Position numbers and translations under genes: made by a program. Shown here in pieces: positions 42,501 through 50,086 of a DNA stretch of 64,000 nucleotides (position 1 is its first letter; each line of letters starts with the position of its first letter). The stretch spans positions 1 to 64,000 of the forward strand of contig NZ_LN909066.1 of assembly GCF_001486505.1 (NCBI RefSeq). Reading direction: 5' to 3'. Under the pieces are notes generated by a model that made no database searches, was not told where the DNA came from, and saw only the letters and a program-made list of their open reading frames with translations. The DNA is from Paenibacillus rubinfantis. Lineage in GTDB: Bacteria > Bacillota > Bacilli > Paenibacillales > Paenibacillaceae.

Positions 42501-42850
42501 TCGAACGGGTGGAGCTATGCTCCCGCTTTAATGACGGGGAACGCGACTTGTTCCTCATCTCGCTGAAGGCCGGCGGGACCGGCTTGAACCTGACCGGAGC
42601 GGATACGGTTATCCTGTATGATTTATGGTGGAATCCCGCGGTTGAGCAGCAAGCTGCCGACCGAGCCCATCGGATCGGGCAGAAAAATATCGTCCAGGTC
42701 ATTCGATTGGTGGCCCAAGGTACCGTAGAAGACAAAATGTACGAGCTGCAGCAGAAGAAAAAGCACCTGGTAGATGAGGTGCTGAAGCCCGGGCAGGAAA
42801 CGTTGTCCGCACTCACCGAGCAGGAAATCCGTGAAATCTTAATGATCTAG
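39521..42850 (+). CDS. SNF2-family ATPase with SWIM zinc finger
   Basis: A 1109-residue superfamily-2 DNA translocase. The SWIM finger is near the N-terminus (C69-x-C71 ... C81-x-H83). A middle region of about 500 residues without a known fold precedes the helicase core: Walker A DDMGLGKT near 683, DEAQ near 782, LTGTPVENSLEELWSIF and, in the second lobe, QAADRAHRIGQ. This domain order is that of the bacterial Snf2/YqhH-like proteins of Firmicutes, whose role is thought to involve DNA repair or transcription. GAGAGGA lies 8 bp before ATG. Monocistronic and divergent from the FHA gene. Confidence 0.92.
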   Translation: MSFQLTQRVIKLLCGRIAYERGEAYYRTGKVTFLRIDHGSRVYEAAVSGTGHYQVSLQIDQHGDVHAECNCPAFYSYNNYCKHIAAVLLGIHDMLQGGKPPVRPSRSLLHQDDDLNLTGDAWNSSPGVIQRRQAGDIPSRDIWIARDMMRLFEDNAQPPLRTGMIFDQRTPLEAEFTLRPVPYGYRKYLFGLELKIGEKRLYIVKNIRDFLDKISRREPYSFSKHFNYDPERHGFRPEDEAILQKLAEIQRNEQMYQESLGGYTAKSYGHSDRLLPIPPFFWDGLLPLLVQAPNVQLEQDGQIWPGLTVTDESLPLSFDLGQAGDDSYQFSAQGLDEVTVMDAYGVILSAGKLIRRPPAQTRRLAEMKHMLATARKQHILISPDQIEPFVERVLPGLMKLGNVHVEEKVAGRMVRTQLKARVYLDRVKDRLLAGLEFQYGDIVLNPLEEHGPKRGTDLILLRDGERERQILDLMESGLFARTESAYFLDDEEAEYEFLYHVMPELEKLAEIYATSAVKTRLIPDLRPPKISVELDERTDWLEFRFSMTGIGESEIRGLLEALEEKRRYYRLPNGALMPLESEEFQEIVRFLNEFGLSQSEIRGPEFRLPVLRGLHIRDDQGQGGTVKLGKAYRELLQNLRQPGNLDFPVPPHLSDVLRDYQAYGYQWLKTLAHYRFGGILADDMGLGKTLQSIAFLVSVLPEIAESGQPALIVSPASLVYNWRNELTKFAPDIKAVIADGSKAERVRTLREASQADVVITSYPLLRRDIEQFAELSFHTLILDEAQSFKNHASQTAQAVKSLQAKHRFALTGTPVENSLEELWSIFSAVFPELFPSRQAFNDLSRETVAKRIRPFLLRRLKTDVLKELPEKIESLQPSELLPEQKKLYLAYLAKLQQETLKHLDADTFGQNRIRILAGLTRLRQLCCHPALFVDGYDGGSAKFDQLMEMIEECQSAGKRVLIFSQFTEMLGLIGRELGYRGLPFFYLDGKTPAVERVELCSRFNDGERDLFLISLKAGGTGLNLTGADTVILYDLWWNPAVEQQAADRAHRIGQKNIVQVIRLVAQGTVEDKMYELQQKKKHLVDEVLKPGQETLSALTEQEIREILMI

Positions 42851-42859
42851 CTCCATAAA

Positions 42860-42908
42860 AATAGGGGTTCGAGACCGACCAGCAACTGATCGGTCCCGAA
42901 CCCCTATT
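42860..42908. terminator. Bidirectional terminator between SNF2 and GH8 genes
   Basis: A long stem (AATAGGGGTTCG against CGAACCCCTATT, with an inner GACCGA/TCGGTC) between two convergent genes. Confidence 0.85.
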
Positions 42909-42912
42909 CGAT

Positions 42913-44577
42913 TCATTGACCCGTGACCTCAAACTCGTACAACGAATAGCCGTAAGGAGTTCCCCGTTCGATGCCGTACATGCGGACATACCTTGCGGAT
43001 TGCGGTGTCAGCGGAATTTCGTCCAGGCCGCCGTCCCCGCTTGCGGTCGAATATACCTCCTGCCAATGCTCCGGCGATCCGCTGTCGGTGGAGATTTCAA
43101 TCTTATACCGCTTAGCGTAAGCGACCTCCCAGCGCAATTTGACGCCGTTGATTTGCCGCACCGAACCCAAGTCAACATAGATCCATTCCGGATCGGAACC
43201 TTCCCGGCTCGCCCATCTTGTCATTTGGTTGCCATCCACAGCCAGCTCCGGTTCAAATCCAACGCCTTCGACCGTGCTGGAAACGGCGGTCTTATTAAGC
43301 GCCAGGTTTGGCGCTTCCGGTATCGGTGTGCCTCCGGGCTTCCACCAGTTCCCTGTCATGTACAGCATATTCAGCAAATTATAGCTATCACTGAAATAAT
43401 CTTCCTTTTTGTTCTTCATCCAGTCCCAACCGGCATTGACCCAAGCTTGATTCGCGGAATTCACCGTTCCCGCGGAAATGAAAGGCGCTACGAAAACAGC
43501 GGTGGCATAATCCCCAAAGGCCGTGCCGTCCAGCTTATAGCCGTTTTTGATATGAGCCGGGTTCCCGCCGGTTTTGCCTTTGATCCAGCTGGCCATCATA
43601 TCGGCAAGCGATTTAGCCCGCGTATCACCATAAAAAGCATAATCCATGACGATGCGCAGCGGAACCCGGCTGGCGTTATAAGAATATTGATTGGTTTCCT
43701 TGAATTCGTCCAAATACCATTCCGGCGCCGGCTTCGGCGGGTTCCCAACCACAAAATCGGAGATGAGTCCCGTATTTGGCGAATACGTCGCCGTAAACTG
43801 CTGATACACGTTGTATAGACTATCGATCACGTGGATCCATGTCTCATCCCCGGTCACCTCGTAAAAGGCCCGCAGATGACTGAGCATCCAATCCGAAGGG
43901 CGCGTATTCAGCGCATTTTTGCCATCCCAATCGCCCAAATTCAACCGGTAGCCGGTTGTTACGTAACTGGCTTTGATTCCGTCGGTTATCATCTTTTTTG
44001 CTTCCTGCAGGTAATTCACTGCCCCGCTTGATCCCCACTGATTATGCGCCAAAATCAACGAGTACGCGATATCGATATCGCCGTCGGTGGCCGAGCCAAA
44101 ATGCCCTTGGGCCGCTTTGCTGTCGGCTACAACCCAGCCCATCAGGTTAGGGTTTCCACTGCTCTTGTATGCGCGAGCCGTTTTGAACAACCCGTCGTAG
44201 ATCGCCCGCGCATTGGGATCATATCCGGCCATCAGCACGGTGATGATCATCCCGTAACCTTGCCCCTCGGAGGAACCCAGCGCCGTAAAGCCATCGGGAT
44301 CGCCGGTGATATTCCCCTTCACGTAATACCCGCCGGGTAATGAAGCCAAGTTATTTTTGAGATAGGTCGATTTCCAGTAATCGTAGTAGGCCACAACCGC
44401 CTGATTCATCGCCGCTTGGGTCACATGGCTGGGCTTCAATACGCCCGGATAGCTGACCTGCTGCGGGAACGGCTTAAGTTCACCGGCGGCGGAAGCCGGA
44501 GAAGCCGGGCCAGCTGCCCCTAAAGAGGCGGTAACCAACAAGCATAACCATAACAGACAAACCTTTCGAAGCATCAT
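42913..44577 (-). CDS. Secreted GH8 glycosidase with discoidin (F5/8 type C) domain
   Basis: A 554-residue exported enzyme. The signal peptide ends near residue 30 (SPASAA). The GH8 domain (about 45-415) has the conserved acid E104 in SSEGQGYGM and DGDIDIAYSL. Glu at 291 and 294 ahead of YSYNASRVP could be the base of the subfamily that includes Bacillus chitosanases. A discoidin domain (about 425-554) follows. Family members cut chitosan, lichenan or cellulose; Paenibacillus chitosanase-glucanases with discoidin domains are known, so chitosan and beta-1,3-1,4-glucan are the best guesses. GGAGGA precedes ATG. Confidence 0.9.
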   Translation of the reverse strand: MMLRKVCLLWLCLLVTASLGAAGPASPASAAGELKPFPQQVSYPGVLKPSHVTQAAMNQAVVAYYDYWKSTYLKNNLASLPGGYYVKGNITGDPDGFTALGSSEGQGYGMIITVLMAGYDPNARAIYDGLFKTARAYKSSGNPNLMGWVVADSKAAQGHFGSATDGDIDIAYSLILAHNQWGSSGAVNYLQEAKKMITDGIKASYVTTGYRLNLGDWDGKNALNTRPSDWMLSHLRAFYEVTGDETWIHVIDSLYNVYQQFTATYSPNTGLISDFVVGNPPKPAPEWYLDEFKETNQYSYNASRVPLRIVMDYAFYGDTRAKSLADMMASWIKGKTGGNPAHIKNGYKLDGTAFGDYATAVFVAPFISAGTVNSANQAWVNAGWDWMKNKKEDYFSDSYNLLNMLYMTGNWWKPGGTPIPEAPNLALNKTAVSSTVEGVGFEPELAVDGNQMTRWASREGSDPEWIYVDLGSVRQINGVKLRWEVAYAKRYKIEISTDSGSPEHWQEVYSTASGDGGLDEIPLTPQSARYVRMYGIERGTPYGYSLYEFEVTGQ

Positions 44578-44618
44578 TTCATTCCTCCTTAAAGCGAAAG
44601 TGGTAAACCTTCTCTTTC

Positions 44619-44632
44619 GTTAAGCGTTTTCA
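44619..44632. promoter_or_regulatory. Possible cre site upstream of the GH8 gene
   Basis: GTTAAGCGTTTTCA matches the CcpA consensus TGWAANCGNTNWCA except for the first two bases. It lies about 45 bp before the GH8 start codon, where CcpA could act as a roadblock. This is a motif match only. Confidence 0.4.
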
Positions 44633-44804
44633 GAAATGCTGGTAATGAAGCGCTAAGGATGTCTTATTTGCATTTTATAACAATTTTTTGGAAAAATAAA
44701 CCGGACAACCTCTCCTGAAACAAAAGGTTTGTAATTGCCGCGATCGGGATACCCTAAAGAAGGGTAAATGACCAACATAGCAGACCGACATAAGGAGGAT
44801 CAAC

Positions 44805-44981
44805 ATGGAACACCAAAATGAACAAGCCCGCGATGAAGCCGAGCTGCGCAATAAACTGGACCAGCAAGGCGACTCCTTGGCTGAGAAGAAGAAAATCGAG
44901 AACGGCGTGGATATCGAACCGGAAGCGGATGAATGGGTAGCCAAACCGGTGCCGTTCACCGACACGGATTCCGCGAAATAA
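44805..44981 (+). CDS. Small acidic protein of unknown function
   Basis: A 58-residue, highly charged protein (MEHQNEQARDEAELRN at the start; Glu/Asp-rich) with no hydrophobic segment or Cys. It has a strong AAGGAGG 6 bp before ATG and its own terminator, so I regard it as real although no family comes to mind. The composition suggests a soluble, partly unstructured protein. Confidence 0.75.
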   Translation: MEHQNEQARDEAELRNKLDQQGDSLAEKKKIENGVDIEPEADEWVAKPVPFTDTDSAK

Positions 44982-45004
44982 TTGGCGTTTTCACGCAACC
45001 GTCC

Positions 45005-45034
45005 GCAGGGCCCTTAGGGGTTCCTGCTTTTTTT
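45005..45034 (+). terminator. Terminator of the small acidic protein gene
   Basis: GCAGG-G-CCC and GGG-GTT-CCTGC form a stem with small internal loop, followed by TTTTTTT on the plus strand, 25 bp after the stop codon. Confidence 0.8.
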
Positions 45035-45129
45035 GTGCCCCCGTGGACCTGCATATAACAGGATAACCGACCGGACAGTCGAATATCTTGGTTAGGAGCA
45101 GCCAAAAACCTATCGAGGGGCGTGAAAAG

Positions 45130-45987
45130 ATGGAAGCGTTCGCAAAAGATCTGCTGAAGGAGAAAACGATCCTGATTACCGGCGGCGGGACGGGACTGGG
45201 CCGAGCGATGGCCGAACGGTTTCTGCAGCTTGGGGCCAAGGTCGCCATCTGCGGTCGCCGCGAGGAAGTATTGCGCAGCGCAGCGGAAGAAATGACGGCC
45301 GGTAGTGGCGGCGAGGTGTTCACGCAGCGCTGCGACGTGCGCGATCCCGAGCAGGTACGGACCTGCATCGACGCGGTATGGCAGCATTTCGGGAGCATCG
45401 ACGTGCTGGTCAATAACGCGGCCGGCAATTTTATCAGCCCAACCGAACGCCTGTCCCCCCGGGCCGTTGACGCCGTTTTGGGCATTGTGCTGCATGGGAC
45501 CTTCTACATGACGCTGGAGGTTGGAAAACGCTGGATCGAGCTCGGGCAACCTGGGACGATGCTGAATATCGTCACGACCTATGCATCTACCGGCTCGGGT
45601 TACGTCGTCCCCTCTGCGGCGGCCAAAGCCGGCGTGTTGTCCCTAACCCGCTCGCTGGCCGTCGAATGGGCACCACACGGGATCCGCCAGGTGGCGATAG
45701 CGCCGGGTCCCTTCCCGACGGAAGGAGCCTGGTCCCGCTTGTCTCCAACGCCGGAGCTGGCCGCGAAGATGCTGGGGCGCGTCCCGCTTGGCCGGACCGG
45801 CCGCCCGCAAGAACTGACGGACTTGGCCGCCTTCCTCATTTCGGACGCCGCAGCTTACATCAATGGTGACGTCATCACGATCGACGGCGGCGAATGGCTG
45901 CGAGGCGCCGGCCAGTTCAACGATCTGGCCGAAGTTACAGAAGAGGAATGGGATCGGCTCTCCGAATTAACACGGAAGGGCAAATAG
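45130..45987 (+). CDS. 2,4-dienoyl-CoA reductase (SDR family)
   Basis: A 285-residue short-chain dehydrogenase. The NADP-binding motif TGGGTGLG (about 20-27) and NNAAGNFISPTERLSP are characteristic of the 2,4-dienoyl-CoA reductase branch. The usual Tyr-x-x-x-Lys is replaced by the DECR pattern TYASTGSGYVVPSAAAKAG, where Lys is kept and Tyr lies earlier. It would reduce unsaturated acyl-CoA intermediates during beta-oxidation of polyunsaturated fatty acids. GAGGGG lies before the chosen ATG. It stands alone, about 8 kb from the fad operon. Confidence 0.87.
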   Translation: MEAFAKDLLKEKTILITGGGTGLGRAMAERFLQLGAKVAICGRREEVLRSAAEEMTAGSGGEVFTQRCDVRDPEQVRTCIDAVWQHFGSIDVLVNNAAGNFISPTERLSPRAVDAVLGIVLHGTFYMTLEVGKRWIELGQPGTMLNIVTTYASTGSGYVVPSAAAKAGVLSLTRSLAVEWAPHGIRQVAIAPGPFPTEGAWSRLSPTPELAAKMLGRVPLGRTGRPQELTDLAAFLISDAAAYINGDVITIDGGEWLRGAGQFNDLAEVTEEEWDRLSELTRKGK

Positions 45988-46019
45988 CGTTCGCGATTTG
46001 GGGGGAGGCGATTCAAGTG

Positions 46020-47135
46020 CTAAGCGATTTGCCGTTCTTCTTCCCCTCCTCTCTTATTTTTACGAATCAGCATTAAGATGATCAGCATAACCGGAAGTCC
46101 GACCTGAATGAGCGGATACCACTTCAGCACCAGATCAATTCCTACCCACAGATGATGCGTAAAATTAGGAGAAGCAAACGACATCCCTAAAACGGCGATA
46201 CCAAATGGAATAACCCACTTCTTATACGATGTTCCGGTGATCCGGGAGCCCCCCACTACGGCTCCAATATAGAAAAGAACCAGTTTGGTTCCCAGTCCGA
46301 TAAACAAAACGAGCACGAACAAAATATCCATTCTTTCGAATACCTCAACTAATTCGATTTGCTGGACAACCTGCAACAACGGGAAGGTTACGGTCTCTGC
46401 CAGCTTTGGCCCCAGCACCAGAACATTCATCTGATTAATGAGGAGCAGAAACAGCGCCGTGATTCCGTAGGTGATGAGGATCGACCTGCGGAGGCTTCCC
46501 TCTTGATGGATCATCGGAAAGAAAACCAGAAACAGCACGGTCTGCCCAAACGGAAAAGAGATGACGTTCGGAACGTTCTTCATCACCGGTTGAAGACCAT
46601 TCTCCAGCACAGGGAGCATGTTCTCGAAATGAATCAGGCCAACGCCGGCAATCATCGAGACGAGAACTAAGTAACTTATGATGATAAACGGGATCATGAC
46701 AAGGCAGCTCAGGAACACCACCCGGGGCCCATATCTGACACTGTTGGCGATCACCAGGACGGCGATCAGCATGATCACCACGATGGGGGTTCGATTTAAC
46801 AGCACATAAGAAGCCAGTTCACCTAAGTCTCTCAAGTTGCGCGAAGCTTCATAGGCGAAATACGCCGCAAAGATACTCCCGGCAAGTGTCCCCGCAACTT
46901 TACCGAAATAGAGTTGGCATAACTCGAACAAATCCCTTTGGGGATCGAGGTGATGGATGGTCAGATGCAGCAGGAGGAGCAGCAGCCCGGCTAACGCCGC
47001 GAGAAGCAGCACCAGCCAGGCATCCTGCTTTGCTTCGGCACCAATCTGAAATAAGGTGGTGCTTCCGACTTCAAACAACGCAAAGCTGGAGATAAACTCC
47101 GGGAGTCTGCATTTTTTTATTTCCATAAAATTCAT
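46020..47135 (-). CDS. Spore germinant receptor subunit B (GerAB/GerKB family)
   Basis: A 371-residue membrane protein with about ten helices of the APC-like endospore germination permease family. FISSFALFEVGSTTLFQIG is the usual first helix region, and LFELCQLYFGKVAG follows the second helix. It is thought to bind the germinant amino acid. The start is the ATG right after GGGAGGGGGGA or the ATG three codons on, which is better spaced. It is the last gene of an A-C-B operon. Confidence 0.9.
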   Translation of the reverse strand: MNFMEIKKCRLPEFISSFALFEVGSTTLFQIGAEAKQDAWLVLLLAALAGLLLLLLHLTIHHLDPQRDLFELCQLYFGKVAGTLAGSIFAAYFAYEASRNLRDLGELASYVLLNRTPIVVIMLIAVLVIANSVRYGPRVVFLSCLVMIPFIIISYLVLVSMIAGVGLIHFENMLPVLENGLQPVMKNVPNVISFPFGQTVLFLVFFPMIHQEGSLRRSILITYGITALFLLLINQMNVLVLGPKLAETVTFPLLQVVQQIELVEVFERMDILFVLVLFIGLGTKLVLFYIGAVVGGSRITGTSYKKWVIPFGIAVLGMSFASPNFTHHLWVGIDLVLKWYPLIQVGLPVMLIILMLIRKNKRGGEEERQIA

Positions 47136-47152
47136 TCCCCCCTCCCTTCGGA

Positions 47153-48394
47153 TCACTCCTGACCCGAGTTCTGATTTAACAACGTATCAAACGATTTTTT
47201 GATCAATCCGTGACGCTCCAGCTTGACCTTGACGTGAATGTCCAGCTCAATCCTGGATAATTCCTCGCTCCAGTTGTTTTCCAGCTTCTTCCATGCTTTG
47301 GGATCTTTGCGGTGGATTTTATCGGCGAATCCGGGCAAGTCGACCCGCAGCTTTTGGCTCGCTCCCCATCCCATCTGGATTTTCTTCATGATTTCCTCCG
47401 CCGCCGCCTTCTCGATGGCCCGGATACTGTCCGGTTTGGATAAATCCTCCTGGCACATAAATTCCATCAACAAATTACCGCTCGCTTCCGTCTCCACACG
47501 CATATTGTAATGTTGTTCTTCAGCGCGAACCGGCGTGACCTTGGTCTTGCCGCTGGTAATGCGAAGGGTTCCGTTCTTGCTGTTGGCGTCCGCACCGGAA
47601 CAGGAGAAGGAAATCGTGCTACCTTTAACCTGATTCGTCAGCCATGCGATGCCATAACTCTCATCGCGGTTAAGGTACCCCACGAGCCGGTTTAGATGAA
47701 GAACGCCCAACCGCTCAACCTTCATTTTGACGGGCGGCGAGGTCGTTTTATTCACGTCCAGCGATTCCAGCGCCTTGCCGTTCCCGTCCGTAACGATAAT
47801 TTCCGGCACGCCAACCGTTTGTGCATCGGAGACTAGCTTCTGAGCGATTTCAAATACATTGACGACCGGAAAGTAAGAAGAATTGTTGTCTTGTTTACGC
47901 AAAAGCTCGGCCAAAGCCGTACCCGGAATTTTTTCCGGAGGGACCATTTTACGCAGGATTTCACTGGCCTTCCCGTCCGTCACGGCAACCAGCACGGTTT
48001 CTCGGGCATCGATGTTACGAAAATACACATCGAGAATTTGCTCGATGCCTGTTTCGGCGGCACCCTTCCCGATGACGAGGATCTCTGTATGCCCAAAATA
48101 TAAACGCCGCGGATTCTCCGTGTATCCTAGATCAGCGGCTTCGCGAATCGTTTTGCCTTTCGTCGTAAACACGTACACGCTGGGCTGGGAGCCGCCACCG
48201 GCGCTTCCTCCGCCTTGACTCGCCCCACTTGCCGACGGAACGATCACTTGATACGTCATTTCCCAATCATCACCGTCGCGGTCAAAGCCGGTAGCGGCGG
48301 TGATGCCGAGTTCATCTAATTCGGTCCGGTTCCAGCACCCGGCCGCCGTCAAGCATACCAGGACGGCAACGCAGCATAGCAGGATACGGCGCAT
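47153..48394 (-). CDS. Spore germinant receptor lipoprotein, Ger(x)C family
   Basis: A 413-residue lipoprotein. The signal peptide ends LTAAGC (C20), then WNRTELDELGI, typical of GerC proteins. The three-domain GerC body follows (EKIPGTALAELLRKQ, DPKAWKKLENNW near the end). It sits on the outer face of the spore inner membrane with the A and B subunits. ATG is 8 bp after AGGAG, and a further ATG three codons upstream is rejected. Unlike gerAA-AB-AC, the order here is A-C-B. Confidence 0.92.
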   Translation of the reverse strand: MRRILLCCVAVLVCLTAAGCWNRTELDELGITAATGFDRDGDDWEMTYQVIVPSASGASQGGGSAGGGSQPSVYVFTTKGKTIREAADLGYTENPRRLYFGHTEILVIGKGAAETGIEQILDVYFRNIDARETVLVAVTDGKASEILRKMVPPEKIPGTALAELLRKQDNNSSYFPVVNVFEIAQKLVSDAQTVGVPEIIVTDGNGKALESLDVNKTTSPPVKMKVERLGVLHLNRLVGYLNRDESYGIAWLTNQVKGSTISFSCSGADANSKNGTLRITSGKTKVTPVRAEEQHYNMRVETEASGNLLMEFMCQEDLSKPDSIRAIEKAAAEEIMKKIQMGWGASQKLRVDLPGFADKIHRKDPKAWKKLENNWSEELSRIELDIHVKVKLERHGLIKKSFDTLLNQNSGQE

Positions 48395-48405
48395 CTCGCA
48401 CACTC

Positions 48406-49965
48406 CTAAGTTTCATTTTGGCTCCCTTTCGGGCTTTTACCTTGCCTCACCTGGTTGTCAGGGCTGAGAAAATCAGGCCGCCGTTTCATTTTGGGCCAAG
48501 GTACACGGATAAACACGTCCTTCATATTGGGCCCGTTTAGAGGAGCAACCGGCAAGAAATAGGGGATGCCAAAGGATTGCAGCGACACCAGGTGCATCAA
48601 CAGAGGGATTATGCCCGACAGGATGCCGTAAAGACCAAAAGTCCCCGCTAGAATCATAAGGCCGAATCGAATCAGACGTACGGCTGCTGACATGGCGAAT
48701 GTTGGAATGACAAAGTTGGCAATTGCCGTAAACGAGACGATAATGACCATCACGGCGGAGACGAGTCCGGCCTGAACCGCGGCTTGGCCCAGGACCAACG
48801 CCCCAACGATCGAGATCGCTGGCCCTACCACTCGCGGCATACGTACACCGGCTTCCCGAATCACCTCGAAGGTAATTTCCATCAACATCGCTTCCAGCAG
48901 CGCCGGAAGCGGCGTACCTTCGCGCTGGGCTGCAACACTGATCAACATCGTAGTAGGGAGCATCTCCGGATGAAACGTCGTGACTGCGATATACAGAGAA
49001 GGCAGCAGCATCGCGACCAAGAAGGAGAACAACCGAATATTCCGCAAAAACGAAGAAATATCGTACCTTTGATAATAGTCTTCGCTGGAAAGGAAAAACT
49101 TAAAGAACGTCACCGGACAGATCAGCGCAAAAGGTGTCCCGTCGATCAGGATGGAGACCTGCCCATCCAGAAGGGCCCCGGCCACCGTATCCGGACGCTC
49201 AGTATTTAATATCGTGGGAAACGGAGTGAACGCGCGGTCCTGAATAAACTCTTCGATATAACCGCTCTCCAGAATGCTGTCGGTATCGATGGCATCCAGC
49301 CGCTTTAATACTTCCTCCACCACGGACGGCTGGGCGATCCCTTTAATATAAGCCACGACTACCCGCGTTTGCGTATACGTGCCGATCACTCGATTCTCCA
49401 AACGCAGCTCCGGCGCTCTCAGCCTTTTGCGAAGCAGCGACAGGTTCGTCGAGATTTCTTCCGTAAAGCCTTCCTTGGGTCCGCGGATCACGGTCTGTGA
49501 AGACGGTTCCTCTACAGATCGCCGAGCCCCTCCCGGGATCGAAACGAGCATCGCCCCTTCCAAGCCGTCGATCAGGACAGCCGCCGCCCCGGTCAGCATC
49601 CCGGCGAGCATCTCGCGTTGGTTACTTGCCGGCTTCACGCTTCCCGCACGGATCGAATCTGCGAACTGTTCCTTCGAAATGGACTCAACTTCCTTCTGAA
49701 TAAGGGCTTCAAGGTTACTCATTAGCTCGCTCAACAACTGGGGATCAATCAAGCTGTCGATATAACTGACGACAAGCTTCTCGCCTGCCATTTTGCGAAT
49801 GTGAATATCCGGGCTGCTTCCCAATGCTTCCTGGATGAATCCCACCGTATCGATCGGGGTTCCGTTGATCGGGCGGTTCTCAGCTTCGTTAAGCCCCCCC
49901 GTGGTGGACTTCGTTTTGTTCTTCCTCTGTATCAGATGAGGGCGGTATCGATGGACTCTTCTCAT
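48406..49965 (-). CDS. Spore germinant receptor subunit A (GerA family)
   Basis: A 519-residue protein with a large N-terminal cytoplasmic part (about 1-285) and a C-terminal membrane part of about five helices. Conserved blocks include VVSYIDSLIDPQLL, VVVAYIKGIAQPSVVEEV, and SSEDYYQRYDISSFLRNIRL. With subunits B and C it forms the germinant receptor in the spore inner membrane. GGAGG lies 6 bp before ATG. A SigG-type promoter lies 35-65 bp upstream. Confidence 0.93.
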   Translation of the reverse strand: MRRVHRYRPHLIQRKNKTKSTTGGLNEAENRPINGTPIDTVGFIQEALGSSPDIHIRKMAGEKLVVSYIDSLIDPQLLSELMSNLEALIQKEVESISKEQFADSIRAGSVKPASNQREMLAGMLTGAAAVLIDGLEGAMLVSIPGGARRSVEEPSSQTVIRGPKEGFTEEISTNLSLLRKRLRAPELRLENRVIGTYTQTRVVVAYIKGIAQPSVVEEVLKRLDAIDTDSILESGYIEEFIQDRAFTPFPTILNTERPDTVAGALLDGQVSILIDGTPFALICPVTFFKFFLSSEDYYQRYDISSFLRNIRLFSFLVAMLLPSLYIAVTTFHPEMLPTTMLISVAAQREGTPLPALLEAMLMEITFEVIREAGVRMPRVVGPAISIVGALVLGQAAVQAGLVSAVMVIIVSFTAIANFVIPTFAMSAAVRLIRFGLMILAGTFGLYGILSGIIPLLMHLVSLQSFGIPYFLPVAPLNGPNMKDVFIRVPWPKMKRRPDFLSPDNQVRQGKSPKGSQNET

Positions 49966-49999
49966 GTCGTGCCTCCGGGTCTAAAGCAGTTGTAATTTG

Positions 50000-50029
50000 T
50001 AATATGTGTCATATCCAAATTTTGTATGC
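50000..50029 (-). promoter_or_regulatory. SigG promoter of the germinant receptor operon
   Basis: Minus strand -35 GCATA (50025-50029), 18-bp spacer, -10 CATATTA (50000-50006). This fits the Bacillus SigG consensus gHATR-N18-CATWHTA at every defined position. It places the ger operon in the late forespore, as expected. Confidence 0.8.
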
Positions 50030-50059
50030 GTCTGGATGCCCCGTTGGCAACCTCAAGAA

Positions 50060-50086
50060 AAAAAGCCCCAGCTATTAGCTGGAGCT
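50060..50086 (-). terminator. Terminator of the MFS/marR operon
   Basis: On the minus strand AGC-CCAGCT pairs around a 3-nt loop with AGCTGG-GCT, followed by seven T. The MFS stop codon lies in the loop, so the CDS ends inside its terminator. Confidence 0.75.

Noticed and set aside
44675..44998. A 107-codon minus-strand frame over the small acidic protein gene
   Set aside because: It reads against a gene with a strong ribosome-binding site and terminator and has no start signals of its own.
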